A stretch of DNA of 64,000 nucleotides from Fusobacterium varium (GTDB lineage Bacteria; Fusobacteriota; Fusobacteriia; Fusobacteriales; Fusobacteriaceae), in assembly GCA_002356455.1 (NCBI GenBank), contig AP017968.1:2542001-2606000 (forward strand), written 5' to 3'. The notes beneath the pieces were generated by a model that was given only the letters and a program-made list of their open reading frames with translations, ran no database searches and had not been told where the DNA came from. Shown here piece after piece: positions 1 to 8,666 of this stretch. Positions within the stretch are counted from its first letter, which is position 1, and the number at the start of each line of letters is the position of its first letter. Position numbers and translations under genes: made by a program.

Positions 1-897
1 TACTTTAAGAGCTTTGAACTCCTTTAATATCTCTATAATAGATTTAGTTTCAGGAACAAAGTACCCCGGTCTGATAAAGTTTTTTATAGGAACATTTGTA
101 TTTCCATCTTTTATGGAATTCATTATATCTTTTATGTAAAGTACTCCCAGTATATTATCAATAGTATCTTCATATACTGGTATCCTAGAAAAACCATTAT
201 CTACCATCTCATACCAGATATCGTCTATAGTTTTATTTCCTTCAAATGCAAGCATTGCTGTTCTAGGCGTCATTACTTCTTTAGCAGAAGTTTCTCCAAA
301 TCCTACTATAGAATGAATCATTTCTTTTTCATCCTCTTCTATTATTCCTTCAGCTTCTCCTACATTTACAAAAGAAATTATATCTTCTTCTGTTATCATC
401 AATGTCTCATCTTCTAGTTCTATCCCAAGAAGCCTTCCTATGAACTTTGATATCCATATTAATATTTTGATCAATGGCTTTGTAAAAAAGCTAAACCAAT
501 AAACAATAACTATAACCACTCCTGCTATCTTTAATGAATGATTTTTAGCTATTATTTTTGGAGTTATTTCTCCAAATACTAATATAATAATAGTCATTCC
601 AATAGTTGCTACAGCAACTGATTTGCTCGAAGTTCCCATAAATTGAATAGTAACTATTGTTGCTATTGAGGAAGCAAGTATATTAACTATATTATTTCCC
701 AATAACAACCCTGTAAGCATTTCATTAGGATTTTTTAACCATTTTTTTAAAAGATTTACTTGCTTATTATGCTTTCCATCTTCCAATTTCTCTAAATGTA
801 TGCTTCTGAATGCTGTTAAAGCAGTTTCTGAAGCTGAAAAAAATCCTGATAACAAAATTAAAAACACAAGTAACACAACATTTTGGTACGTGTCCAC
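1..897 (-). CDS. CNNM/CBS-domain membrane protein, CorC/HlyC family (C-terminus cut by window edge)
   Basis: Translating the minus strand from 897 gives 299 codons without a stop, running off the left edge. The N-terminus is hydrophobic with a small-residue, SETAL-containing first helix, followed by further membrane segments including a FGEITPK motif; this is the CNNM (DUF21) transmembrane domain. A pair of CBS repeats follows (KEVMTPRTAM, then SRIPVYEDTIDNILGVLYIKD). The missing part should be the CorC_HlyC transporter-associated domain. Family members are linked to magnesium/cobalt efflux. The start is odd. A strong AAGGAAGG lies just before an ATG that is in a different frame; the coding frame can only begin at GTG 897, since an in-frame stop precedes it, about 13 bases after the Shine-Dalgarno. 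The family call is firm; the substrate is not. Confidence 0.88.
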   Translation of the reverse strand, partial: MDTYQNVVLLVFLILLSGFFSASETALTAFRSIHLEKLEDGKHNKQVNLLKKWLKNPNEMLTGLLLGNNIVNILASSIATIVTIQFMGTSSKSVAVATIGMTIIILVFGEITPKIIAKNHSLKIAGVVIVIVYWFSFFTKPLIKILIWISKFIGRLLGIELEDETLMITEEDIISFVNVGEAEGIIEEDEKEMIHSIVGFGETSAKEVMTPRTAMLAFEGNKTIDDIWYEMVDNGFSRIPVYEDTIDNILGVLYIKDIMNSIKDGNTNVPIKNFIRPGYFVPETKSIIEILKEFKALKV

Positions 898-928
898 TTT
901 TACTCATACACCTTCCTTATTTTTTAAA

Positions 929-1372
929 CTAATAACATTTATTTATTAAATCACTCTTTGTGATTATTCCAACTAATTTCTCATTCTCTATAACCAAAAC
1001 ATAGTTATAACCCTTGTTAAGCATATTTGTAACTACATTTTCCAAGTCGTCATTTAAACCAGCAGTATAAAAATCTCTCTGCATAATATCTTCCACTTTA
1101 AATGAAATAAATTTTTTCAAACTTTCCTTATAACCCTTACTGTTTGGAAGAGCGATCATTACTTCCCAAAACGCAATAACTGGTGGTAAAGGTGTTTTCC
1201 CTTGTTTTATAAGTATGTCTTCCCTTGTTACTACACCAATTACTTTATCTCCTTCCACTACTGGAAGTTTTCCAAATCCCTGATTCTTCATTATAAAAAT
1301 GATATCTCCAAGAAGAGTATCTTTTCCTATTGTGACTATATTTTTATTATATACATCTTTAACTTTTTTCAT
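929..1372 (-). CDS. CBS-domain pair protein
   Basis: A 147-residue protein made almost wholly of two CBS motifs. The first covers about residues 1-60 (VKDVYNKNIVTIGKDTLLGDI and LPVVEGDKVIGVVTREDIL) and the second about 93-147 (VEDIMQRDFYTAGLNDDLEN and YNYVLVIENEKLVGIITKSDL). CBS pairs usually bind adenine nucleotides and act as energy or ligand sensors. No enzymatic or membrane domain is attached. It lies immediately upstream of the CNNM/CBS gene on the same strand with a 31-bp gap, so the two are probably co-transcribed and may work together in ion homeostasis (inference from position). The fold is clear; the ligand is unknown. Confidence 0.85.
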   Translation of the reverse strand: MKKVKDVYNKNIVTIGKDTLLGDIIFIMKNQGFGKLPVVEGDKVIGVVTREDILIKQGKTPLPPVIAFWEVMIALPNSKGYKESLKKFISFKVEDIMQRDFYTAGLNDDLENVVTNMLNKGYNYVLVIENEKLVGIITKSDLINKCY

Positions 1373-1548
1373 AGAACACCTCCATGTTATATAATCTTAC
1401 CATATAATTTATTAAAAAACAACATAACTTCAGTATATCTCCATGATACAATCCCTTTTTTATACTTGAATTTTATAAATTTTATAGAAGATTTGCAAAG
1501 AATACCTTTTACTATATATGTATACCACAAAAAAGTCAAATTTCATTT

Positions 1549-1578
1549 AAAAAAAATAAAAACCAGAAAGAATCTGGC
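1549..1578 (-). terminator. Probable rho-independent terminator after accB
   Basis: On the minus strand a short stem (CCAGA 1563-1567 with TCTGG 1573-1577) ends a few bases beyond the accB stop codon and is followed by a T-rich run. The stem is only about 5 bp of good pairing, so confidence is moderate. The remaining bases to 1372 hold no gene. Confidence 0.5.
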
Positions 1579-1579
1579 T

Positions 1580-2035
1580 TTATTTTACAGAAAATAATTT
1601 GTCACCCTTCTTAACAAGCTGGCCATCTTCCACTAAAATTTTTACTATTGTACAATTTTTATGTGATTTAACCTCATTCATAAGTTTCATTGCTTCTATT
1701 ATACATAATGTATCTCCTGCTGAAACTGTTTGTCCTTCTGCTACAAATGCTGGATTCCCTGGAGCTGAAGACTTATAAAAAGTTCCTACCATTGGAGAAT
1801 TTATTGTTTCCATTTCCTCTGTTTCCACTTCAGTTTCTATATTTTCCTCTGCTATTGTTTCTTCAGTATTTTGTATCACTGTTATTCTTGGAGCTGCTGT
1901 TACTGTTTCCACTGCTGATGGCATTTCTTTCTTTAATGTTACCTTTGCTCCTTCACTTTCTATAACTACTTCATTTAAATTATATTTCTCAATATTTTCT
2001 GCTAAATCCTTTATAGTTTTTAAATCAATTTTCAT
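1580..2035 (-). CDS. accB: Biotin carboxyl carrier protein of acetyl-CoA carboxylase
   Basis: A 151-residue protein with the AccB layout. The N-terminal helical region is MKIDLKTIKDLAENI-like. A Glu/Thr-rich flexible linker spans about residues 38-78. The C-terminal biotinyl domain carries the EAMKLMNE motif whose Lys is biotinylated. AccB carries carboxybiotin between biotin carboxylase and carboxyltransferase to make malonyl-CoA for fatty-acid synthesis. The usual partner accC is not adjacent here; the upstream neighbour is an ACT-domain gene 12 bp away. A carrier subunit of a biotin-dependent decarboxylase is an alternative, but the AccB-type N-terminus argues against it. Confidence 0.93.
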   Translation of the reverse strand: MKIDLKTIKDLAENIEKYNLNEVVIESEGAKVTLKKEMPSAVETVTAAPRITVIQNTEETIAEENIETEVETEEMETINSPMVGTFYKSSAPGNPAFVAEGQTVSAGDTLCIIEAMKLMNEVKSHKNCTIVKILVEDGQLVKKGDKLFSVK

Positions 2036-2047
2036 TTTTCCTCCAAG

Positions 2048-2497
2048 TTAGTTACTTCCTATTATTCTTAAATCTTTTACTCCATCAACTTCTGATATTC
2101 TCTCTAACATACCTTCTATCTTTCTAAGTACATTCTCAGTAGTTTGAAGTGAAATAGTTGATTTAGCAATTCCATCTATGGCAATATTTTGTATTATTGT
2201 AAGTATATTCATATCCTCAGTAGCTATTATCTCTAAAACTTTTGCAAGAATACCAGGTTTATCTACAAGAGACATATGAATACTAAACACTTTATCTTTT
2301 CCACTTTCAAAAAAAGGTTTAATAAAATCTTTGTATTTATAATATGTACTTCTGCTTATCCCTACTTTTTTTATTGCTTCATACTTAGAAATTTTGCTGT
2401 GCTGTACTAAATCATTGACTTTGATTACACTCTGAATAGAATTTGGCAGTATTCTTTTGTCAACAATATAATATTCTCTTTTTTCTTTTTCGTTCAT
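2048..2497 (-). CDS. ACT-domain protein, UPF0735/PheB family
   Basis: A 149-residue protein matching the UPF0735 family by pattern. The N-terminal segment (YYIVDKRILP) is followed by a small helix-turn-helix-like region (ISKYEAIKKVGISRSTYYKYKD, about residues 37-58). A C-terminal ACT domain starts near residue 72 (FSIHMSLVDKPGILAKVLEI). ACT domains bind amino acids and regulate metabolism; the gene is named pheB in some Firmicutes, although a role in phenylalanine synthesis is not established. It sits between folD and accB in a tightly spaced minus-strand run. The function remains uncertain. Confidence 0.85.
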   Translation of the reverse strand: MNEKEKREYYIVDKRILPNSIQSVIKVNDLVQHSKISKYEAIKKVGISRSTYYKYKDFIKPFFESGKDKVFSIHMSLVDKPGILAKVLEIIATEDMNILTIIQNIAIDGIAKSTISLQTTENVLRKIEGMLERISEVDGVKDLRIIGSN

Positions 2498-2528
2498 CTA
2501 TCTTTTCCCTCCGTATCTTTAAGTGTAT

Positions 2529-3377
2529 TTATATTCCTCTATTATTTTTAAAAGCCTGCACTGTATTGTGAAAAAGCATTGCAACAGTCATTGGTCCAAC
2601 TCCTCCTGGAACTGGAGTTATGTATGATGCTTTCTTTTCAACTTCTTTAAAATCTACATCTCCAAAAAGTCCATCTTCTGTTCTATTTATTCCAACATCT
2701 ATAATTACTGCTCCATTTTTTACCATGTCCTCTGTTATAAATTTAGCAGTTCCAATTGCTACTACTAGTATATCTGCATTTTTTGTTTTTTCTTTTAGAT
2801 TTTTTGTTTTGCTGTTACATACTGTAACTGTTGCTCCTGCATTTATAAAAAATCCTGCCATAGGTTTTCCTACTATGTTGCTTCTTCCTATAATTATAAC
2901 ATCTTTTCCCTGCAGCTCTATTGAATATTTTTTTAATAGTTCCATTATTCCTAATGGAGTACATGGTTTTAACGAAGCTTTACTTCCTAAAAAAAGTAAT
3001 CCTAAATTTTCAGGTTTAAATCCATCCACATCTTTTTCTAAAGCAATCTTTTGTATAACCTTATTTTCATCTATATGTTTTGGAAGTGGCAACTGTACAA
3101 GCATTCCATCTATTTTACTATCATTATTAAGTTCATCTATTGTTTCCAATAATTTTTTCTCACTTACATCTTCTGGAAGAAAATGTGGAAAACATTCTAT
3201 CCCTATCTCTTTGCAACCTTTTATTTTTGAATTTACATATATTTTTGATGCTGGATTTTCTCCAACCATCACTATTGCAAATCCAGGTACAAGCCCAGTT
3301 TTATTTTTTATTTCCAATAATTCCTTTTTTAGCTCTTCTTTTATTTGAGAAGAGATATTCTTTCCATCTAATATCAT
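2529..3377 (-). CDS. folD: Bifunctional methylenetetrahydrofolate dehydrogenase / methenyltetrahydrofolate cyclohydrolase
   Basis: At 282 residues it has the normal FolD length. It shows the substrate-site YVNSK motif with the catalytic Lys near residue 51, the GMLVQLPLPKH signature, the KDVDGF segment, and the nucleotide-binding GRSNIVGKPM loop. The C-terminal PVPGGVGPMTVAML signature is intact. FolD interconverts methylene-, methenyl- and formyl-tetrahydrofolate in the cytosol. Its product 10-formyl-THF is the substrate of Fmt, encoded immediately upstream (23 bp away), so the two genes form a functional pair for initiator-tRNA formylation. Confidence 0.97.
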   Translation of the reverse strand: MILDGKNISSQIKEELKKELLEIKNKTGLVPGFAIVMVGENPASKIYVNSKIKGCKEIGIECFPHFLPEDVSEKKLLETIDELNNDSKIDGMLVQLPLPKHIDENKVIQKIALEKDVDGFKPENLGLLFLGSKASLKPCTPLGIMELLKKYSIELQGKDVIIIGRSNIVGKPMAGFFINAGATVTVCNSKTKNLKEKTKNADILVVAIGTAKFITEDMVKNGAVIIDVGINRTEDGLFGDVDFKEVEKKASYITPVPGGVGPMTVAMLFHNTVQAFKNNRGI

Positions 3378-3400
3378 AGTTTCTCCTTCCAGCTGTACAT

Positions 3401-4333
3401 TTAATTTAACTTATCTCCTTTTTTAAGCACATTTCCATTTATAATATCTGCTCCACTTAATAGTTTTTTATTCTCAGGTTTCACTTCTGTCAGTATCACA
3501 CTTCCATTTCCGGTTTTTACAATGACTCCCGCACCTTTTTTTATATCTACTACTTCCCCAACTGCTCCTTCATCATAACTTTTAAAATTTTCTTTTACAC
3601 CATATATTTTAAATATTTTATCATTCAAGACTGTATATGCACTTGGAAAAGGGTTCATACCTCTTACGAAATTAAATATTTCTCTTTCACTTTTATTCCA
3701 ATCTATTTTACAATCCTCTTTTTTAAAAGGCTTTACAAAAGTTGCTTCTGAATGATTTTGAACAACTCTTGGAGCTTCTTTTTTCTCTATAAGCTTCACT
3801 GCTTTTAAAAGAGCTTCAGCTCCTAAATCTTTCAATCTATCATGAAGAGTTAGAAAATTATCCTCATCTTTTATTTCAGTTGAAACGCTGAGTATCATAT
3901 CCCCTGCATCTAACTCTTCGGCAATATACATTATAGTTACTCCTGATTCCTTTTCTCCATGTATCAAAGCCGCATTTATAGGTGCTGCTCCTCTATATTT
4001 AGGAAGAAGAGATGAGTGAACATTTATAACTCCATACTTTGGTATATCTATTATTTCTTTAGGAAGCAGCTTTCCATAAGCTACTACTACAATCAAATCT
4101 GGATTTAATTCTTTGATTGTATTTTGAATTTCCTCAGTTTTTAAGCTGTTGGGTTGATATACAGGTATATTATGCTCTATAGCATATTCTTTTACTGGAG
4201 TAAATTTTATTTTTTTTCCTCTCATATTTGGTTTATCTACTTTTGTAAAAGCACCTATTATCTCATATTTTGAGTTTAATACATCAAAACAGGGAACTGC
4301 AAATTCAGGAGTTCCCATAAAAAGTATTCTCAT
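3401..4333 (-). CDS. fmt: Methionyl-tRNA formyltransferase
   Basis: The 310-residue protein starts with the GTPEFAVP motif. It carries the formyl-THF-binding and catalytic segment INVHSSLLPKYRGAAPIN, in which the Asn and His of the family's N-x-H catalytic pair are present, and the catalytic Asp in EELDAGDM. A C-terminal Fmt_C domain follows. Fmt formylates Met-tRNA(fMet) for translation initiation. It lies between nrdR and folD in a compact run and probably shares their transcript. Nothing is missing. Confidence 0.97.
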   Translation of the reverse strand: MRILFMGTPEFAVPCFDVLNSKYEIIGAFTKVDKPNMRGKKIKFTPVKEYAIEHNIPVYQPNSLKTEEIQNTIKELNPDLIVVVAYGKLLPKEIIDIPKYGVINVHSSLLPKYRGAAPINAALIHGEKESGVTIMYIAEELDAGDMILSVSTEIKDEDNFLTLHDRLKDLGAEALLKAVKLIEKKEAPRVVQNHSEATFVKPFKKEDCKIDWNKSEREIFNFVRGMNPFPSAYTVLNDKIFKIYGVKENFKSYDEGAVGEVVDIKKGAGVIVKTGNGSVILTEVKPENKKLLSGADIINGNVLKKGDKLN

Positions 4334-4347
4334 TCTTTCACCTGCTT

Positions 4348-4815
4348 CTAATCTTTTTTATCACTATCTTTATTTATATTTTCTACAATTTCTATAAAAG
4401 ATTTTATATCATTAAATTCTTTATAAACTGAAGCAAATCTTACATATGCTACTTGATCTATGCTTTTCAGCCTTTCCATTACCATTTCTCCTAATTCTTG
4501 AGTTGTAATTTCCCCTCTCAGTGAATTTTGGATAGTTTTTTCTATTTCAAGAACAAAAGTTTCAAGGCTCTCTCTGCTTATATTTCTCTTGACTGTAGCT
4601 GCTACAAGCCCTCTCATAAGCTTATTTCTATCAAATCTATCTCTTCTTTTATCCTTTTTCACTATGTATAAAGGAGTTTCCTCTACTTTTTCAAAAGTAG
4701 TGAATCTCTTTTCGCATTTTATACACTCACGACGTCTTTTTATTGAATATCCATCCATAAAAGAACGGCTATCTACTACTTTTGTATCTTCAGAATTACA
4801 AAATGGACATTTCAT
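4348..4815 (-). CDS. nrdR: Transcriptional repressor NrdR
   Basis: NrdR controls ribonucleotide reductase genes by sensing ATP/dATP. The N-terminal zinc ribbon is CPFC near residues 3-6 and CIKC about residues 31-34. An ATP-cone domain spans about residues 45-135 (PLYIVKKDKRRDRFDRNKL). The start was placed at ATG 4815, giving 155 residues and the canonical MKCPFC beginning. The GTG at 4824 is in frame but overlaps the Shine-Dalgarno-like AGGTGAT and abuts the preceding stop. No ribonucleotide reductase gene is in the window. Confidence 0.95.
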   Translation of the reverse strand: MKCPFCNSEDTKVVDSRSFMDGYSIKRRRECIKCEKRFTTFEKVEETPLYIVKKDKRRDRFDRNKLMRGLVAATVKRNISRESLETFVLEIEKTIQNSLRGEITTQELGEMVMERLKSIDQVAYVRFASVYKEFNDIKSFIEIVENINKDSDKKD

Positions 4816-4824
4816 TTTTATCAC

Positions 4825-5298
4825 CTATATTGATTCTTTATTATTTATACATTCTAAAACTTCTTTAGGCGTTTTACAAGCAAGCAGTTCATTTCTAAAA
4901 CTTTCTTCTCTTATCAGCCTTGATATTCTTGCTAAAACCTTTAAATATACCTGACTGTCTTTGATAGGTGAAGCAAATACAAAGAACAGATTTACATTTT
5001 CATTATCCAAAGCTTTAAAATCTATTTTTTCATTACTTATACCAAATGCTATTGTTAATTTTTCAGCAGCATCGGTTTTGGCATGGGGAATAGCCACTCC
5101 TTTTCCAATTCCTGTACTACCTAATTTTTCTCTCTCTACTAATGCTTTGTATATAGCATTTCCAGCATTATTCACATCAGGAGACACTCCAATAAGCTCT
5201 GCAAGCTCCATTAAAACATCCTCTTTATTTTTTGATTTTAGATTAAGAGATATTAAGTCTTCTGACATGTAATCAGTGATCTTTACTATATTAATCAT
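4825..5298 (-). CDS. PTS EIIA domain protein (fructose/PtsN type)
   Basis: A single-domain, 157-residue PTS EIIA type-2 protein. The active-site histidine lies in GKGVAIPHAK near residue 72, and the C-terminal half has the family pattern around FFVFASP. Such proteins accept phosphate from HPr. Stand-alone copies often regulate nitrogen or potassium metabolism (PtsN) rather than move sugar, and no EIIB or EIIC gene is adjacent. It overlaps recO by 8 bp upstream and directly precedes nrdR. Family firm, target unknown. Confidence 0.88.
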   Translation of the reverse strand: MINIVKITDYMSEDLISLNLKSKNKEDVLMELAELIGVSPDVNNAGNAIYKALVEREKLGSTGIGKGVAIPHAKTDAAEKLTIAFGISNEKIDFKALDNENVNLFFVFASPIKDSQVYLKVLARISRLIREESFRNELLACKTPKEVLECINNKESI

Positions 5299-6004
5299 TC
5301 TCTACCCCCATTAAATAATTTTTTAATTTTAGCTCTATTCCTAAATGAAAGTTTAAATATCTCTCAAAAAGAAATATTACATTTTTTATTTCTTTAATAC
5401 TGTATTCTTCTTCAATAATACTTTTTACTTTTTCATTTAAAAATTTTTCCACTATCTCTTTTTCTTTAGGAGATACTTTGAAAAATCCTTCTGTTCCCTC
5501 TATTAAAAAAGTACTTCTTTCAAAAGAAAAACAATAACCTTCCCCAATTGAAATCCCTAGTCCTTCATCTTTAATTACTTTAAAAAGATAAAAAGCTGTT
5601 AATATATAATTTTTTTTTTCATTATCACTCTTCTTCAAAAAATTTAAACTTTTCAAAGTAAGTGAAAATAACTCTTTTTTTCTATTGTTATCTACAAGAA
5701 TTGAATTTAGTACAGAAGTTATATACAGTCCTATTCCCAATACTTCTATATTTTCTTTTATCTCGCTAAATGAATCAATTGTAATTAAATTAGAAAGTAT
5801 AAAATTTTCTCCTTTTTTATAAAAAGTAAACTTTGATAAAGCTAGTATGTCAGTAGAACTTTGTTCTCTTCTCTTACTTTTTCTTATACCTTTCACTATA
5901 ACATTTACTTTTCCAAATGTTTCTGTAAAAATAGTTATATATCTATCAGCTTCTCCAAAATCCTTTTTATTTATGACTATTCCATTACTATCAAAAAACT
6001 TCAT
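5291..6004 (-). CDS. recO: DNA repair protein RecO
   Basis: A 237-residue RecO homologue: an N-terminal OB-fold (FFDSNGIVINKKDFGEADRYITIFT, in two parts) and a helical C-terminal region. RecO loads RecA onto SSB-coated DNA with RecR. The Cys cluster found in many RecO proteins is not seen, a common variation. It overlaps the PTS IIA gene by 8 bp and its start overlaps the stop of the upstream LolA-like gene, indicating translational coupling. Confidence 0.88.
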   Translation of the reverse strand: MKFFDSNGIVINKKDFGEADRYITIFTETFGKVNVIVKGIRKSKRREQSSTDILALSKFTFYKKGENFILSNLITIDSFSEIKENIEVLGIGLYITSVLNSILVDNNRKKELFSLTLKSLNFLKKSDNEKKNYILTAFYLFKVIKDEGLGISIGEGYCFSFERSTFLIEGTEGFFKVSPKEKEIVEKFLNEKVKSIIEEEYSIKEIKNVIFLFERYLNFHLGIELKLKNYLMGVEND

Positions 6005-6567
6005 TATTCCAGCACAAATTCCTTCCCATCAAATTTAGGATCAATTTGATAATTTTTTATATTGACAATTCCAATTTTTATTTCATTGTCAAAAAGTTCA
6101 AAAGAAACTGGAAGAAGATATCCATCTATTTTTTCAAATTTATTAAACTTTATTGTTACTCCATCTTCAAGAGATATTTCTTTTATCTCGTTATTATAAT
6201 ACTTTTTTCTAAAATTGGTATCTTTTTTTTCTTTTTCAAAAATATAATTTATAACTTCTATTATTCTATTTTCATCACTACTTATTTTCTCACGAGTAAT
6301 CTGCTGAAAAATAGGAAGATAAATCGTTTTTTCACTTCCATCATAAATATAAAGTTCTCCTTTATTCAATTCTGGAAATGTAATTTCTTTTCTTATTTTA
6401 TCTGGAACTTGAAATTTTACACCATATTCAGTTTCCCTTTCTTTTCCATTTACTACAAGAGTTTCCTGAGTAGAAAAAGCTAAATTTCTGATATCTGAAA
6501 TTCTTTTTTCTGAGGAAAAAGCTGTAAAAAATGTCAAAAGAAAACATATTAAAATCCACTTCTTCAT
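6004..6567 (-). CDS. LolA-like outer-membrane lipoprotein carrier family protein
   Basis: 187 residues with a signal peptide (MKKWILICFLLTFFTAFSS, cleaved near residue 19). The mature part is predicted beta-rich with the pattern of LolA/LolB-like lipoprotein sorting proteins: an IRNLAFSTQETLVVNGKERE start and strands alternating through LYIYDGSEKTIYLP. LolA ferries lipoproteins through the periplasm. The match is by general pattern only, so a related periplasmic beta protein is possible. It overlaps mreC and recO by a few bases at its two ends, so it is within that operon. Confidence 0.7.
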   Translation of the reverse strand: MKKWILICFLLTFFTAFSSEKRISDIRNLAFSTQETLVVNGKERETEYGVKFQVPDKIRKEITFPELNKGELYIYDGSEKTIYLPIFQQITREKISSDENRIIEVINYIFEKEKKDTNFRKKYYNNEIKEISLEDGVTIKFNKFEKIDGYLLPVSFELFDNEIKIGIVNIKNYQIDPKFDGKEFVLE

Positions 6568-7376
6568 TCTTTCTCCTTTGGTATGATGACCAAAACCTCA
6601 TTAAGATTTAATACATCTATATCAGTTTTTATTTTAATACTTCTGAATATTTCGCTTTCATCTTCATTTATATCTGAAATGTACCCTATATATAATCCCT
6701 TTGGATATATATCGCTAATACCTGAAGTATATACTTTTTCTCCTGATTTTATAGTATTTTCAAAAGTATTTGGTTCAAAATAAAGTTCTCCATTTCCCTC
6801 ATTACTTCCTTTAGCTATTCCAAGCATATTATTTTCAGTCAAAGCACTTATATTAAAATTTTCTCCTGTAATCATGTCTACCATTGAATAATCATCATAA
6901 ACTTTTCCTATTTTTCCTATTAGATTTTTTCCTGATAGCACAATCATATCTTTTACCATACCATCATTCTTTCCTAAATCTATATAAAATCTTTCATAAA
7001 GATTACTTGGAGTTCTAAAATTAACTCTTGCTACTCTTAAGTCTTTCTGACTTTCTTCTTTCATTTCTAAAAGTTTTTTCAATCTTTCATTTTCTTCTAC
7101 AAGAGTAACATAAAATTCCATAACCATATCTAATTTTACATTTTCAGTTTTCAGCCTCTTATTTTCTTCTAAGATATGTTTATATTCTGTAACAGCATAT
7201 GAAGTCTCTTTAAAATAATTTCCAGTATTATAGATTGACTTTTGAACTGGAAAGAAAAGATATCCTACACCATCTATAATATGATTAAGAGCTCCTCTAA
7301 AGAAAAAGAGTATAATCCCTATAAACAAAAACAATATTTTATTCTTCTTGCTAGAGGACTTATCTTTTCTTATCAT
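6564..7376 (-). CDS. mreC: Rod-shape determining protein MreC
   Basis: 270 residues: one N-terminal membrane segment (about residues 12-30, FLFIGIILFFFRGALNHI), a periplasmic coiled coil at about residues 62-105, and the beta-barrel MreC domain with the family signature around GLIGKIGKV-like LIGKIGKVYDDYS and GLYIGYISDI. MreC organises the elongasome with MreB and MreD. mreB and mreD are not adjacent, unlike in many genomes. It overlaps the upstream M20 gene by 4 bp. Confidence 0.93.
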   Translation of the reverse strand: MIRKDKSSSKKNKILFLFIGIILFFFRGALNHIIDGVGYLFFPVQKSIYNTGNYFKETSYAVTEYKHILEENKRLKTENVKLDMVMEFYVTLVEENERLKKLLEMKEESQKDLRVARVNFRTPSNLYERFYIDLGKNDGMVKDMIVLSGKNLIGKIGKVYDDYSMVDMITGENFNISALTENNMLGIAKGSNEGNGELYFEPNTFENTIKSGEKVYTSGISDIYPKGLYIGYISDINEDESEIFRSIKIKTDIDVLNLNEVLVIIPKEKE

Positions 7377-8485
7377 TTAGATAATTCCTTTGAAACTTCA
7401 AGAATCAATTTTGCTGTATCTACCATATCTTTTATTTCAATATATTCTTCTTTAGTATGAACTTTACTCATTCCTACTGCAAGGTTTACAGCTTTAAATC
7501 CTTTTGCATTGTAGACATTCGCATCACTTCCTCCTCCAGAAGATTTTTGTGTGCATTCTAATCCAATATTTGCACAAGCTTTAGCAAAATATTTTAATAT
7601 ATCTGATTCAGGGTCTAATGTAAACCCATCATATCCTTTTTTAACATCATTAATAAATTCTGCTCCAAATTCTTTAGCTGTAGCTGCAAATATATCATTA
7701 GTTTCTTTCAGAAGATTATCTAATTTCTCTCCTTGAAAACTTCTTGCTTCATACATTATAGAAAGTTCAGGCATTACTATATTAACAGCTTCTCCTCCTC
7801 TTACTATCCCTATATTTGAAGTAGTTTCACTATCTATTCTTCCTAATTTTATTTTAGTTATTGCATGAGAAGCAACAGTTAAAGCATTTATTCCATTTTC
7901 AGGAGATATTCCTGCATGAGCTGGTTTTCCTATTATTTTCATTTCTCCTTTTGCTGAATAAGGTGCCTGTATAATTGCTACCCCAGGTTTTCCACTTGAA
8001 TCAAGAATAAATGAGTAATCTGGTAAATATTTTTCTATATCAAAAACTCTTGCTCCACGTAGTCCTATTTCCTCTGCTATAGAAAATACAACTATTATTT
8101 CTGGGTGATCAAGGTTATTTTCTTTTATTACATTGATCATTTCAAGGATCGCAGCTATTCCACCTTTGTCATCTCCACCAAGAACAGATGTTCCATCACT
8201 TTTGATGATACCATTCTCAATGATTGGTGTAATCTTATCGCAGGGAAGTACAGTATCCATATGAGCGCTAAATAGAACTTTTTTCTTTCCTGGTGCTTTT
8301 AATATCCCTATAATATTTCCACAGTTTCCACTATGAATTTCTCCAGCATTGTCTTCATAAGCTTCCATTCCAAGTTCTTTTAAAGCTTTCAATAAGTAAT
8401 CTCCAACTTCTCTCTCTTTTAATGATGGTGATGAAATGCTCGCCATGTCAATAAAAGTTTGTACCAATCTGTTTTCCTTTACCAT
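7373..8485 (-). CDS. M20 family metallopeptidase, PepT-like
   Basis: A 370-residue M20 peptidase of the tripeptidase-like (TIGR01883) type. Metal-ligand motifs are complete: SAHMDT (His, Asp), GGDDKGG (bridging Asp), SIAEEIG (catalytic Glu pair), ILDSSGKPG (Asp) and KVHTKEEY (His). A dimerisation/lid domain with KPAHAGISPENGIN lies between. It probably hydrolyses small peptides in the cytosol. It has its own promoter upstream and overlaps mreC, so it heads the mreC-recO-nrdR-fmt-folD run. It is a paralogue of the gene at 33955. Confidence 0.9.
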   Translation of the reverse strand: MVKENRLVQTFIDMASISSPSLKEREVGDYLLKALKELGMEAYEDNAGEIHSGNCGNIIGILKAPGKKKVLFSAHMDTVLPCDKITPIIENGIIKSDGTSVLGGDDKGGIAAILEMINVIKENNLDHPEIIVVFSIAEEIGLRGARVFDIEKYLPDYSFILDSSGKPGVAIIQAPYSAKGEMKIIGKPAHAGISPENGINALTVASHAITKIKLGRIDSETTSNIGIVRGGEAVNIVMPELSIMYEARSFQGEKLDNLLKETNDIFAATAKEFGAEFINDVKKGYDGFTLDPESDILKYFAKACANIGLECTQKSSGGGSDANVYNAKGFKAVNLAVGMSKVHTKEEYIEIKDMVDTAKLILEVSKELSK

Positions 8486-8526
8486 GATTCCTCCTATTTT
8501 CGTTTTTTAATACTTTCTTTCCTATA

Positions 8527-8555
8527 ATTATAATACATTGGTCTTTCTTTGTAAA
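8527..8555 (-). promoter_or_regulatory. Sigma-70-type promoter for the M20 peptidase operon
   Basis: On the minus strand TTTACA (8550-8555) and TATAAT (8527-8532) are separated by 17 bp, followed about 40 bp later by the gene at 8485 with an AGGAGG ribosome-binding site. This is a near-consensus promoter lying just after the fba terminator. Confidence 0.75.
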
Positions 8556-8610
8556 GCATAAGTAGTATAAATCTTAAAAAATAATAAAAAAAATGCCATT
8601 TTTTTATTAT

Positions 8611-8640
8611 ACAAAAAGGACAGCATCTCTGCTGTCCTTT
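8611..8640 (-). terminator. Rho-independent terminator of fba
   Basis: An 11-bp perfect stem (8615-8625 with 8630-8640, AAAGGACAGCA arm) with a TCTC loop, followed on the minus strand by a T run. It sits 27 bp after the fba stop. A second small hairpin (AGCCTA/TAGGCT, 8647-8662) lies between and has a T run on the plus-strand side. Confidence 0.85.
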
Positions 8641-8666
8641 CATTCAGCCTATTTTTAGGCTTTTTT

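Noticed and set aside
2620-3348. Long plus-strand open frame antisense to folD
   Set aside because: Serine/phenylalanine-rich shadow of a real gene; no ribosome-binding site and the minus-strand protein carries all FolD motifs.
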